Positions 56,713 to 64,000 of a stretch of 64,000 nt of DNA are shown here, one piece after another. Position numbers and translations under genes: made by a program. This DNA comes from Comamonas endophytica (GTDB taxonomy: Bacteria; Pseudomonadota; Gammaproteobacteria; Burkholderiales; Burkholderiaceae_C). The stretch is taken from positions 1,240,001-1,304,000 of the forward strand of contig NZ_CP106881.1 in the NCBI RefSeq assembly GCF_023634805.2, written 5' to 3'. The notes under the pieces are model-generated. The model saw nothing but the letters and a program-made list of their open reading frames with translations. It was not told the origin of the DNA and made no database searches. Every line of letters starts with the position of its first letter. Position 1 is the stretch's first letter.

Positions 56713-57609
56713 ATGAATTCACGGAAATACCTCCCGCCCATGGGCCTGCTGGTGGCCTTCGAGGCCTGCGCCCGGCTGGGCAAGTTCACGGCCGCGGCGC
56801 AGGAGCTGAGCCTCACGCAGAGCGCCGTGAGCCGGCAGATCCGCGCGCTGGAGGAGATCGCCGGCGTGGCGCTGTTCGTGCGCGAGCGCCAGGCCGTGCG
56901 GCTGACGCCGGCCGGCGAGATCTATGCCGAGGAGATCCGCCATGCGCTGCGCGACATCTCGAACTCGACGCTGCGCATCAAGGCCAGCCCGGGCACGGGC
57001 ACGCTGAAGCTGGCCATCCTGCCGACCATGGGAACGCGCTGGCTGGCGCCGCTGCTGCCGGATTTCGTGCGCCGGCATCCGGGCGTGACGCTCAATCTGG
57101 TGACCCGGCTGGAGCCCTTCGACATGGATGCCGAGGATGTGCATGCCGCCATCCACTACGGTGCGCCCGAGTGGCCGCGCGCGGAGCTGGACTTCCTGTT
57201 CGAGGAAACCATCTTTCCCGCCTGTTCCCAGGGGCTGAAGACGCATTTCGGATTTGCCAGTGCGCAGGACCTGCTGCAGGCGCCGCTGCTGCACCTGGCC
57301 TCGCGCCCGCAGGCCTGGGCCCAGTGGTTTGCCGCGCAGGGCATCGAGGGCGCGCTGGCCGGCGGCATCAGCATCGACCAGTTCGCCACCGTGACCCAGG
57401 CAGCCTCGGCCGGGCTCGGCGTGGCGCTGCTGCCAGAGTTCCTGTTCCGTGCCGAACTCGAGCGCGGCGAGCTGGTGTCGGCGCTCGACGTGCGCAGCCG
57501 CAGCCAGGGGCGCTATTACCTGGCCTGCGCGGCGTCGAAGGCGTGGTATCCGCCGCTGACGGCGTTCAGGGGGTGGATCAGGGAGCAGGCGGCGTTCAGC
57601 ATTTCCTGA
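56713..57609 (+). CDS. LysR family transcriptional regulator (GcvA-like)
   Basis: 298 residues. The N-terminal winged HTH is KYLPPMGLLVAFEACARLGKF, TAAAQELSLTQSAVSRQIRALEE, followed by a substrate-binding domain from GTLKLAILPTMGTRWLAPLLPDF onward; the APL/TRWL sequence is GcvA-like. It is divergent from the Bug/dehydrogenase/hglS genes, which are its likely targets. The inducer is unknown; a lysine catabolite is inferred. Confidence 0.9.
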   Translation: MNSRKYLPPMGLLVAFEACARLGKFTAAAQELSLTQSAVSRQIRALEEIAGVALFVRERQAVRLTPAGEIYAEEIRHALRDISNSTLRIKASPGTGTLKLAILPTMGTRWLAPLLPDFVRRHPGVTLNLVTRLEPFDMDAEDVHAAIHYGAPEWPRAELDFLFEETIFPACSQGLKTHFGFASAQDLLQAPLLHLASRPQAWAQWFAAQGIEGALAGGISIDQFATVTQAASAGLGVALLPEFLFRAELERGELVSALDVRSRSQGRYYLACAASKAWYPPLTAFRGWIREQAAFSIS

Positions 57610-57646
57610 ACAAGGACAGCTGCATCAATCGAGGGCATGCCCTTCA

Positions 57647-57707
57647 TGGTTCGACAGGCTCACCACGAACGGTTTTCCCGGTTCGTCCTGAGCCTGTCGA
57701 AGGATGG
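57647..57707. repeat. REP-like pair between convergent LysR and PepSY genes
   Basis: TTCGACAGGCTCACCACGAA (57650-57669) and inverted TTCGTCCTGAGCCTGTCGAA (57682-57701), with an approximately 10-nt spacer, a compact hairpin in both directions. Confidence 0.92.
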
Positions 57708-57727
57708 ACGGCCTGCCCTACAGTTCC

Positions 57728-58990
57728 CTATCCCGCCGCCCCCACCGCCAGCGTCCGCGCCATCGCCTTGCGCGCGCGCCTTTTGCGCTCCCAGATCACG
57801 ATGCCGGTGATCGACAGCATCACCACGAACACGCCCATGATCGACATCATGATGCGCCCCGTCATGCCCAGGATGCGCCCCGAGTGCAGCGGCAGCTGCA
57901 GCTGCACGAACACATCGGCCGCCGTGCCGTGCCATGGCCGGTGCGTGCCCAGCACCTCGCCGTTGTCGGCGCTCACGTAGATGTTCGACATGCCCATGCC
58001 CATGGCGCCCATCTCGTCCGTGGGATCGAAGAACGAGATGTTGTAGAACGGGAAGTCGCCGCCATACCAGATGCCGCCCGGCGGGAACTCGAAGCCCAGG
58101 CGCTCGCCTTCGGCCCGCGCGATGTCGATGGCGGCCTCGAACGAGATCTTCGGCACGATGAAGCTGCCCATGGGCGCAGGCGTGATGGTTTCATACGGAC
58201 CGGGCGTGGTCGTCGAGATCTTGCTCATCACCGGATAGAACACCTCGCGGTACAGGTTCAGCGAGAACGAGGTGAAAGACACCACGATGATGATCGCCCA
58301 CACCCAGAGCCCGCCCGCGCGGTGCAGGTCGAAGTTCAGCCGGTAGCCGCCCGCGCGCCAACGCACGATCCAAGAAGGCTGCCACCTCTTCCACCAGCTG
58401 CGCTTTGGCGCACCCGACAGGGCCTGTGCACGGCCCTCGGCCAGGCGCCGCGGCAGCGTGAGATACAGCGCGACGAAGCTGTCGATCAGCCACATCAACG
58501 CGATGCCGCCCATCAGCCAGAAGCCCCAGCGGTCGCTGCCCCAGAAGGCTGGCATGTGCAGGCTTTCATGCAGGTGGCGCAACCAGGGCATCAGGTTGCG
58601 CTTGCTCAGCGCGATGCTCTTGGAATCGCGCTGGCCCGTGACCTGCGCAGTCACCGGGTCCACGAACACGTTGTTGTAGCCCAGCACATAGGGCTTGCCC
58701 GTGGCCGGGTCCTTCTTCGGCCGGACCAGGAAGGAGGCCGCATGCCCCTCTTCCAGCCCCAGCGTCATGTACGACACCTCGACGCGCGGGTCGCTGGCTT
58801 CGACCGCAGCGGCCAGCGCCAGCGGGTTCTGCAGCGGGCCCCGACCCGGGGTCTCCATGATGTCGGCATTGAGCCATTCGTCGATCTCGTGGTCCCACGA
58901 GATCACCGCGCCGGTCGCGCCGGCAACGATCAGGAACAGCGCCGCGGTCAGGCCCAGCCAGCGGTGGACCACGGTCCAGAACTCACGCAT
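57728..58990 (-). CDS. PepSY-associated membrane protein (iron uptake related)
   Basis: 420 residues with four membrane helices, from MREFWTVVHRWLGLTAALFLIVAGATGAV (start of the PepSY_TM family, with a HRWLGL motif) to SIMGVFVVMLSITGIVIWERKRRARK. Between are periplasmic PepSY-like segments (FIVPKISFEAAIDIARAEGE). Members adjacent to TonB siderophore receptors are thought to reduce or release iron at the inner membrane. It is 11 bp downstream of the receptor gene, so they form an operon. Confidence 0.9.
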   Translation of the reverse strand: MREFWTVVHRWLGLTAALFLIVAGATGAVISWDHEIDEWLNADIMETPGRGPLQNPLALAAAVEASDPRVEVSYMTLGLEEGHAASFLVRPKKDPATGKPYVLGYNNVFVDPVTAQVTGQRDSKSIALSKRNLMPWLRHLHESLHMPAFWGSDRWGFWLMGGIALMWLIDSFVALYLTLPRRLAEGRAQALSGAPKRSWWKRWQPSWIVRWRAGGYRLNFDLHRAGGLWVWAIIIVVSFTSFSLNLYREVFYPVMSKISTTTPGPYETITPAPMGSFIVPKISFEAAIDIARAEGERLGFEFPPGGIWYGGDFPFYNISFFDPTDEMGAMGMGMSNIYVSADNGEVLGTHRPWHGTAADVFVQLQLPLHSGRILGMTGRIMMSIMGVFVVMLSITGIVIWERKRRARKAMARTLAVGAAG

Positions 58991-59001
58991 GCGCTGCTAC
59001 C

Positions 59002-61185
59002 TCAGAAGTCGACGCTGGCGCCGATGACAAAGGTACGCGGCGCGGATTGCACCAGGTAGTTCGAACCCGGGTAGCCGCCGACCGAAGCCCAGTACTGCTT
59101 GTCGAACACATTGTCCACGCGGGCACGCAGCGTCAGCAGGCGGTCGTTGCCGATGTCCATCAGGTAGCGCACGCCCAGATCGGTGCGCGTCCAGTCCTTC
59201 ACCTTCAGCGTATTGGCCGCGTTGGCATACTGGCTCGAGGTGTGGATCAGGCGCGCATTCAACGCCAGGCCCTGCACGCCGGGCACATCCCACTCGCCAC
59301 CCAGCGTCAGCTGGCGGCGCGGCACGCCGATCGCGTCGTTGCCCTGGTTCACGCCACCGGCGGTGGTCTTGAGCTTGGCGTCGGTGAAGGTCACGCCGCC
59401 GAGCACGCGCAGGCCCTTGACGGGTTCGCCGAACACATTGAGCTCCAGGCCGCGGTAGCGTGTCGTGCCGTACGCGCCAAAGACCTGGTCCTGCACATAG
59501 CTGACCGGCTTGTCCATGGTGTAGAGCGCGGCGCTGGCCCCCAGGCCGCCCTGCTGCCACTTCACGCCGATTTCCTTCTGCTTGGCCTTGTAGGGCGAGA
59601 ACACCTGGCCGGCATTGGCCACCGGCAGGCTGTTGGCCGTGGTCGGCGCGACCTCGCCCTTGATCAGGCCTTCGACATAGTTGGCATACAGCGACAGTGC
59701 CGGCGTGGCCTTGAACACCAGGCCGGCGACCGGCGTGGTCGCCGATTCCTTGTAGCTGCCGGTCTGCGCGCCGGTGGCGTTGCTGAAGCTGTTCTGCTCG
59801 ATGGTCTGGTGGCGCAAGCCCAGCGTCAGCAGCACGCGATCGTCGTAGAACGCCAGGGTATCGGCCAGCGCATAGCTTTGCAGCCGGGTGTCGCCCGAGC
59901 GCAGCGGATTGGACAGGTCGCCGCTGCCCAGGTTGGTGCCCGGACGCGCAGAAGCCACCGGGTCGTAGATATTGATGGGGAAATTGCCGCCGGAGAACAT
60001 GGCCCAGGCACCGCGTTCCTCATGCCGGAACCAGGAGGCGGAAGCCACCACCTGGTGCTTGACGGCGCCGGTGGCGAAACGCCCGCGCAGGCCGATCTCG
60101 CCGGTTTCCACATCGTCTTCCCGGTGGTTGTCGAAGCGGCCGGTGTTGGCGGTGCCGGAAGGGCTCACCATGGTCGGGTTGGCCAGCGAGTTCTGCTCCT
60201 TGCCGCGCTTGATGCCGCCCGCGGCCCAGGCCGTGACCTGGTCGTTGAGGTCCCACTCGGCGCGCGCGCTGCCAAACACGTCCTCGGCGTTGGAATAGGT
60301 CCAGGGCTGGGCGTAGTTGGTCTTGTTGTCCGGCACGTCGGGAATGAAGCCCGCTGCGGGCGTCACGTTGGGACGGCCGGCCTTGAGCTTGTCCTTCTGG
60401 TAGCCGACGTCGGCCGACAGGCGCACGTCGCGGCTGCGCCAGTCCAGGCCCACGCCCACGGCCGTCAGGCCGCGGCTTTCGCGATCGATGGCCGTGTCGC
60501 CAGTGCGCCGCACCGCGTTCAGGCGCACCCCGGTGCTGTTGTCCGGGCCAAAGCGGCGCGACAGGTCGACCGCTCCCGACAGCTGGCCGCCCGAACGCAC
60601 GCCCACATCGACGCGGTTCAGCGCTTCGTTGCTGGCGCGCTTGGGCACCAGGTTGATCGAGCCGCCCAGGTTGCTGCCGCCCGGCGCCGCGCCGTTGAGG
60701 AAGGCGCTCGCGCCATGCAGCACCTCGACGCGCTCGAACAGCTCCGACGCCACATATTGGCGCGGCAGCAGGCCGTACAGGCCGTTGTAGGCGATGTCGT
60801 CCGAGTACATCGGCTGGCCGCGCAGGATGTAGATCTCCTGGAAATTGCCGAAACCGCGCGCCAGGCGCACGGAAGGATCATTGAGCAGCACCTCGCCGAC
60901 GCTCTTGGCCTGCTGGTCCTGGATCAGCGCGTTGGTATAGCTGGTCAGATGGAATGGCGTGTCCATGTTGCTCTGCTGCCCGAGCAAGCCCACGCGCCCG
61001 CCGGTTGCCACCTGCCCGCCCGCGAAGGGCTTGGCCAGGCCTTCGGCCGATGCGTCGGCACTGGCCTCGACGGTCACCGTCTCCATCGTGGGAGCGGAGG
61101 CTGCGGTCTGTGCCTGCACGGCGGAAGCGGCCGCCCACAAGGCAATGGCGCCCACGGTGGGGCGCAGCACGAAGGATGTTTTCAT
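59002..61185 (-). CDS. TonB-dependent siderophore receptor
   Basis: 727 residues from MKTSFVLRPTVGAIALWAAAS with a signal peptide ending AVQAQ, a TonB-box-like METVTVEAS, plug (SVGEVLLNDPSVRLARGFG, NEALNRVDVGVRSGGQL) and a beta-barrel ending YLVQSAPRTFVIGASVDF with the terminal Phe. It belongs to the ferric-siderophore receptor group (NFQEIYILRGQPM). The ligand is not evident. A Fur-box-like site overlaps its promoter region. The frame extends upstream to 61329 without a credible start; no clear SD precedes 61185. Confidence 0.92.
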   Translation of the reverse strand: MKTSFVLRPTVGAIALWAAASAVQAQTAASAPTMETVTVEASADASAEGLAKPFAGGQVATGGRVGLLGQQSNMDTPFHLTSYTNALIQDQQAKSVGEVLLNDPSVRLARGFGNFQEIYILRGQPMYSDDIAYNGLYGLLPRQYVASELFERVEVLHGASAFLNGAAPGGSNLGGSINLVPKRASNEALNRVDVGVRSGGQLSGAVDLSRRFGPDNSTGVRLNAVRRTGDTAIDRESRGLTAVGVGLDWRSRDVRLSADVGYQKDKLKAGRPNVTPAAGFIPDVPDNKTNYAQPWTYSNAEDVFGSARAEWDLNDQVTAWAAGGIKRGKEQNSLANPTMVSPSGTANTGRFDNHREDDVETGEIGLRGRFATGAVKHQVVASASWFRHEERGAWAMFSGGNFPINIYDPVASARPGTNLGSGDLSNPLRSGDTRLQSYALADTLAFYDDRVLLTLGLRHQTIEQNSFSNATGAQTGSYKESATTPVAGLVFKATPALSLYANYVEGLIKGEVAPTTANSLPVANAGQVFSPYKAKQKEIGVKWQQGGLGASAALYTMDKPVSYVQDQVFGAYGTTRYRGLELNVFGEPVKGLRVLGGVTFTDAKLKTTAGGVNQGNDAIGVPRRQLTLGGEWDVPGVQGLALNARLIHTSSQYANAANTLKVKDWTRTDLGVRYLMDIGNDRLLTLRARVDNVFDKQYWASVGGYPGSNYLVQSAPRTFVIGASVDF

Positions 61186-61197
61186 GGAGAGGGAACT

Positions 61198-61216
61198 GAA
61201 AATGATTCGCATTATT
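61198..61216. promoter_or_regulatory. Fur-box-like site upstream of the TonB receptor
   Basis: GAAAATGATTCGCATTATT matches the 19-bp Fur consensus GATAATGATAATCATTATC at 14 of 19 positions and lies 13 bp before the start codon. Iron-repressed expression of receptor and PepSY gene is expected. Confidence 0.7.
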
Positions 61217-61468
61217 TTAGTTTTGGATGCTGGCGCAGTTCGTGCCAATGGACCAAAGTGCACAAGGGGTTTGCGTGGCGCTTGACGCGGCCGAAACTTG
61301 TGCTGTAGGACAAAAACTACTTGATACAAAGATGCTTCCGCATGTAGTGCGACTTCAGCGTGCGTATCTTGTAGGCGGCTGGCGGTTTAAGGCGCCGGCC
61401 CCAGTGGAATTGCGACCAAAGCCGGGTCCTGCGGACTATATTGACCTCATGCAATCCGCGGCAGCGAC

Positions 61469-61930
61469 ATGGTTCGCCGGTTCCGCATGCAGCCCATGAA
61501 CATGAACGATCCCCTTTGCGCCTCCACGTCCGCCTGTCCGGGCCATCGCCTGCCGTCCTGGCCCGTGCGCTGCCTGCTGCAGGCCTTTGCCGCGCTGTGC
61601 GTGGTGCTGGGGATGGTGGGCGCCGTGGTGCCGGGCATGCCGACCACCGTCTTCATCCTCATGGCGGCCTGGGCCGCGATGCGCAGCTCGCCGCGCTTCC
61701 ATGCCTGGCTCTATGCGCATGCCACCTTCGGACCCATGCTGCGCAGCTGGGATGACGGCGGCCGCGTGAGCCGACGCGTCAAGTGGATGGCGACGCTGAG
61801 CATGTCGGCCAGCAGCGCGCTGATCGTCTATTTCGTCACCAAGCCCTGGGCTGCCGGCCTGGCGCTGTTGAGCATGGCCTGCGTGCTGGTCTGGCTGTGG
61901 CTGCGCCCCGAACCCGCAGCGTCTGCATGA
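61469..61930 (+). CDS. DUF454 (YbaN-like) inner-membrane protein
   Basis: 153 residues from 61469; ATGs at 61487, 61496 and 61502 are equally possible starts, and none has a clear SD. The DUF454 core is present: LQAFAALCVVLGMVGAVVPGMPTTVFILMA, then SPRFHAWLYAHATFGPMLRSW and GRVSRRVKWMATLSMSAS, with two further hydrophobic stretches. Function unknown; YbaN is a small inner-membrane protein. Divergent from the TonB receptor. Confidence 0.85.
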   Translation: MVRRFRMQPMNMNDPLCASTSACPGHRLPSWPVRCLLQAFAALCVVLGMVGAVVPGMPTTVFILMAAWAAMRSSPRFHAWLYAHATFGPMLRSWDDGGRVSRRVKWMATLSMSASSALIVYFVTKPWAAGLALLSMACVLVWLWLRPEPAASA

Positions 61931-62000
61931 GCCGCGGGCCCGTGACGCATTCAGGCCGAGCTTACCTCCGCTTGCGTCCTGCGCCTCCTATGATCCGCAC

Positions 62001-64000
62001 ATGACCTGGATCCACCGCTGCGCCCTTGCTCTTGCCTTCCTGTCCTGCCTGGCGCTGCCCACGGTCCAGGCCCAGCCCCTCGCGGGGACACCCCCCGCAA
62101 ACGCTTCCTCCGCGGCTGCGGCCCTGCCTGGCGCCACCACGCCGGCGACCGAGACCGAGGAACCGCTGCCCGATGTCGAATCGCTGCGCCGCCAGTTCGA
62201 CCGCCTGCCCGCCACCGCCGAGGGCGCCGACGCCGTGCGCGAGCTGCAGGCCAGCTTCGCCGCGCTGAGCGCCGACGCCAAGCGCATCATCGACGCGCGC
62301 ACCGGCGAGCTCAACGCCCTGAATGCGCGGCTGGGTGAGCTGGGCGCGGCCCCGGCCCCCGGCACCAGCGAGGACGCCGACATCAAGCGCCAGCGCCAGA
62401 CACTGATCCGCGACCGCAGCGCCATGGACGCGGACCTGCGGCTCGCGCGGCTGATCGTGGTGGACGCGCAGCAGCGCAGCGAGGCGCTGCGCACCCGCGA
62501 GCGCGACCTGTTCCAGGCGCAGTTGACCGACCGTGCCCCCTTCCCTCTGGGCGGCGCGTTCTGGCGCGAGCTGGCGCAGGCCTGGCCGGACGACCGCGCG
62601 CGCCTGGCGCCGCTGGCGGACGAGCTGCAGGCCGCCGGCGCAAGGCTGGCTGCTCCAGGAAACCGTGGCTCCGTGCTGCTGGCGCTGGTGCTGGCGCTGC
62701 TGGCCATCACCGTGGGCGACGTGCTGGCCGAACGCGGCCTGGCGCGCCTGGCGCAGCAGGTGCTGCCGGGCGGGCGGCTGCGGCGCTCGCTGCTGGTCAT
62801 CGCCATCGTCGTGGTCAACATGACGGTGGTGGCGCTGGCGCTGCAGGGCTTCCTGCAGACGCTGCGCGCGCGCGCCGACTTCGGCCCGATGTCGGGCAAG
62901 CTGGTGGCACTGGTCGACGAGTCCGTGCTGTACATCGTCTACGTGACCAGCCTGGGCCGCGCGCTGCTGGCCAACGCCCGGCCGTCGTGGCGGCTGCCGG
63001 CGCTGTCCAATGAACTGGCGCTGCGGCTGCGCCTCTATCCCTGGCTGGTGGCGCTGGTCAGCGTGCTGGTGTGGATCCCCACGCAGGTCGCCGGCATCTC
63101 CGAGCTCAGCACCGCCGCGCTGCGTGCCTGCCAGGGCATCACCGCGATGGCGCTGGTGCTGATGATCGCGGCCACGCTGGTGCGCCTGCGCACGCCGCAG
63201 CCGCAGCCACAGCAGGAGCAGGACGACAAGGCAACGCCACCCGAGCCGCGCCCACTGTGGGTCGGGCTGGCGCTGGGCCTGGTCACGCTGGCGCTGGTGG
63301 GCGTGGTGCTGCTGGTGGGCGTCGGCTACATCAGCGTGGCCAGCCTGGTGGCCACGCAGCTGGCCTGGACCGGCCTGGTGGCCATCAGCTTCTACGTGCT
63401 GTTCAAGTTTGCCGACGACCTGTTCATGGCACTCGTGTCCTCGCGCGGCGAATTCGGCCAGCGCCTGCAAAAGAGCTTCCACTTCTCGTCCAGCACGCTC
63501 GACCAGGCGGCGGTGGTGCTGTCGGCGCTGGCGCGCGTGCTGCTGTTCCTGTACATGCTGATCGCGCTGGGTGCGCAGCTGGGCACGCGCCCGGACGAGG
63601 TGCTGCAGCAGACCGACCGCATCAGCGCCGGCCTCACGATCGGTGAATTCCAGATCAAGCCCGGGGCGATCTTCAGCGCGCTGGCGGTGCTGGTCGGCGG
63701 CTTCGTGGCGCTGCGCATTTTCCAGCGCTGGCTGCGCGAGCGCTACCTGCCCACCACCACGATGGAGCCGGGCATGCAGAGCTCGCTGTCCACGCTGCTC
63801 AACTACGTGGGCGTGGTGCTGGTGGTGGCGGCCGGGCTGTCGGCCATGGGCATCGGCATCAACCGCATCGCCTGGATCGCCAGCGCGCTGTCGGTGGGCA
63901 TCGGCTTCGGCCTGCAGGCCATCGTGCAGAACTTCATCTCCGGATTGATCCTGCTGGCCGAGCGGCCGGTGAAGGTCGGCGACTGGGTGGTGCTGGGCAC
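62001..64000 (+). CDS. DUF3772 / MscS-family mechanosensitive channel, 3' end cut by window
   Basis: Frame open from ATG at 62001 to the window end (666 codons seen). Signal peptide MTWIHRCALALAFLSCLALPT...QA, a periplasmic coiled coil (~60-210, DUF3772 with DIKRQRQTLIRDRSAMDADL), then many membrane helices ([37 protein letters not shown] and others) leading to the MscS pore helix region SALSVGIGFGLQAIVQNFISGLILL and VKVGDWVV. The beta domain and C-terminus lie outside. Large MscS relatives (MscK/YjeP-like) protect against osmotic downshock. Confidence 0.9.
   Translation, partial: MTWIHRCALALAFLSCLALPTVQAQPLAGTPPANASSAAAALPGATTPATETEEPLPDVESLRRQFDRLPATAEGADAVRELQASFAALSADAKRIIDARTGELNALNARLGELGAAPAPGTSEDADIKRQRQTLIRDRSAMDADLRLARLIVVDAQQRSEALRTRERDLFQAQLTDRAPFPLGGAFWRELAQAWPDDRARLAPLADELQAAGARLAAPGNRGSVLLALVLALLAITVGDVLAERGLARLAQQVLPGGRLRRSLLVIAIVVVNMTVVALALQGFLQTLRARADFGPMSGKLVALVDESVLYIVYVTSLGRALLANARPSWRLPALSNELALRLRLYPWLVALVSVLVWIPTQVAGISELSTAALRACQGITAMALVLMIAATLVRLRTPQPQPQQEQDDKATPPEPRPLWVGLALGLVTLALVGVVLLVGVGYISVASLVATQLAWTGLVAISFYVLFKFADDLFMALVSSRGEFGQRLQKSFHFSSSTLDQAAVVLSALARVLLFLYMLIALGAQLGTRPDEVLQQTDRISAGLTIGEFQIKPGAIFSALAVLVGGFVALRIFQRWLRERYLPTTTMEPGMQSSLSTLLNYVGVVLVVAAGLSAMGIGINRIAWIASALSVGIGFGLQAIVQNFISGLILLAERPVKVGDWVVLG

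Overview
The window is a GC-rich (roughly two thirds G+C) chromosomal segment of a betaproteobacterium in the order Burkholderiales, most likely family Comamonadaceae (Acidovorax/Comamonas/Delftia-like). Gene content and order support this: mlaFEDACB-yadGH-bolA-murA-hisGD, pilMNOPQ-aroK-aroB-dgt divergent from the class A penicillin-binding protein gene, gltBD, cyaY/lptM, System II cytochrome c biogenesis (resB-ccsB) next to cytochrome c4 and engB, and an lpxL-like pair divergent from metK. Genus-level placement is inference. The window is cut inside hisD at the left and inside a DUF3772/MscS channel gene at the right. I saw no rRNA, tRNA, CRISPR array or complete insertion sequence.

Layout. 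1-9.0 kb (all minus): the outer-membrane lipid asymmetry genes mlaF-E-D-A-C-B, an ABC-2 exporter pair, a BolA/IbaG protein, murA, hisG and hisD, largely joined by ATGA overlaps or short gaps; a perfect palindrome sits over the likely mlaF promoter. 9.1-11.5 kb (minus): a polar amino acid ABC importer. 11.5-12.6 kb: a non-coding island made of two inverted copies of a ~340-bp repeat around a 14-unit heptamer array and REP-like hairpins. 12.6-18.9 kb (minus): gltD and gltB. 19.1-19.8 kb: a REP-associated tyrosine transposase relative whose HUH motif is lost. 20-24.8 kb (minus): a Methyltransf_32-like protein, a DUF1415 protein, dgt, aroB and aroK. 24.9-26.5 kb: a lower-GC Ig-like lipoprotein gene bounded by a 13-bp direct repeat between pilQ and aroK. 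26.5-31.5 kb (minus): pilQPONM. 31.8-34.2 kb (plus): mrcA. 34.4-41.3 kb: cyaY, lptM, msrQ/msrP, ccsB, resB and cytochrome c4. 41.3-45.0 kb: engB, an epoxide-hydrolase-like protein and two lipid A acyltransferase-like genes. 45.1-52.6 kb (plus): metK, a DUF1328 protein, an NAD salvage/synthesis cluster (pncA-like, pncB, nadE, nadM-Nudix, GNAT), then a 63-residue Gln/Asn-rich microprotein. 52.7-57.6 kb: a 2-oxoadipate/D-2-hydroxyglutarate module (hglS, D-2-hydroxyglutarate dehydrogenase, Bug receptor) with a divergent LysR regulator. 57.7-64 kb: a PepSY protein and TonB siderophore receptor behind a Fur-box-like site, a DUF454 protein and the truncated mechanosensitive channel gene.

Most of the window is core housekeeping. 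The less ordinary material lies between operons: a REP-like hairpin family at several loci, the composite island, the bounded Ig-lipoprotein insertion, the motif-less transposase relative, and the Gln/Asn-rich microprotein with a four-codon leader ORF.
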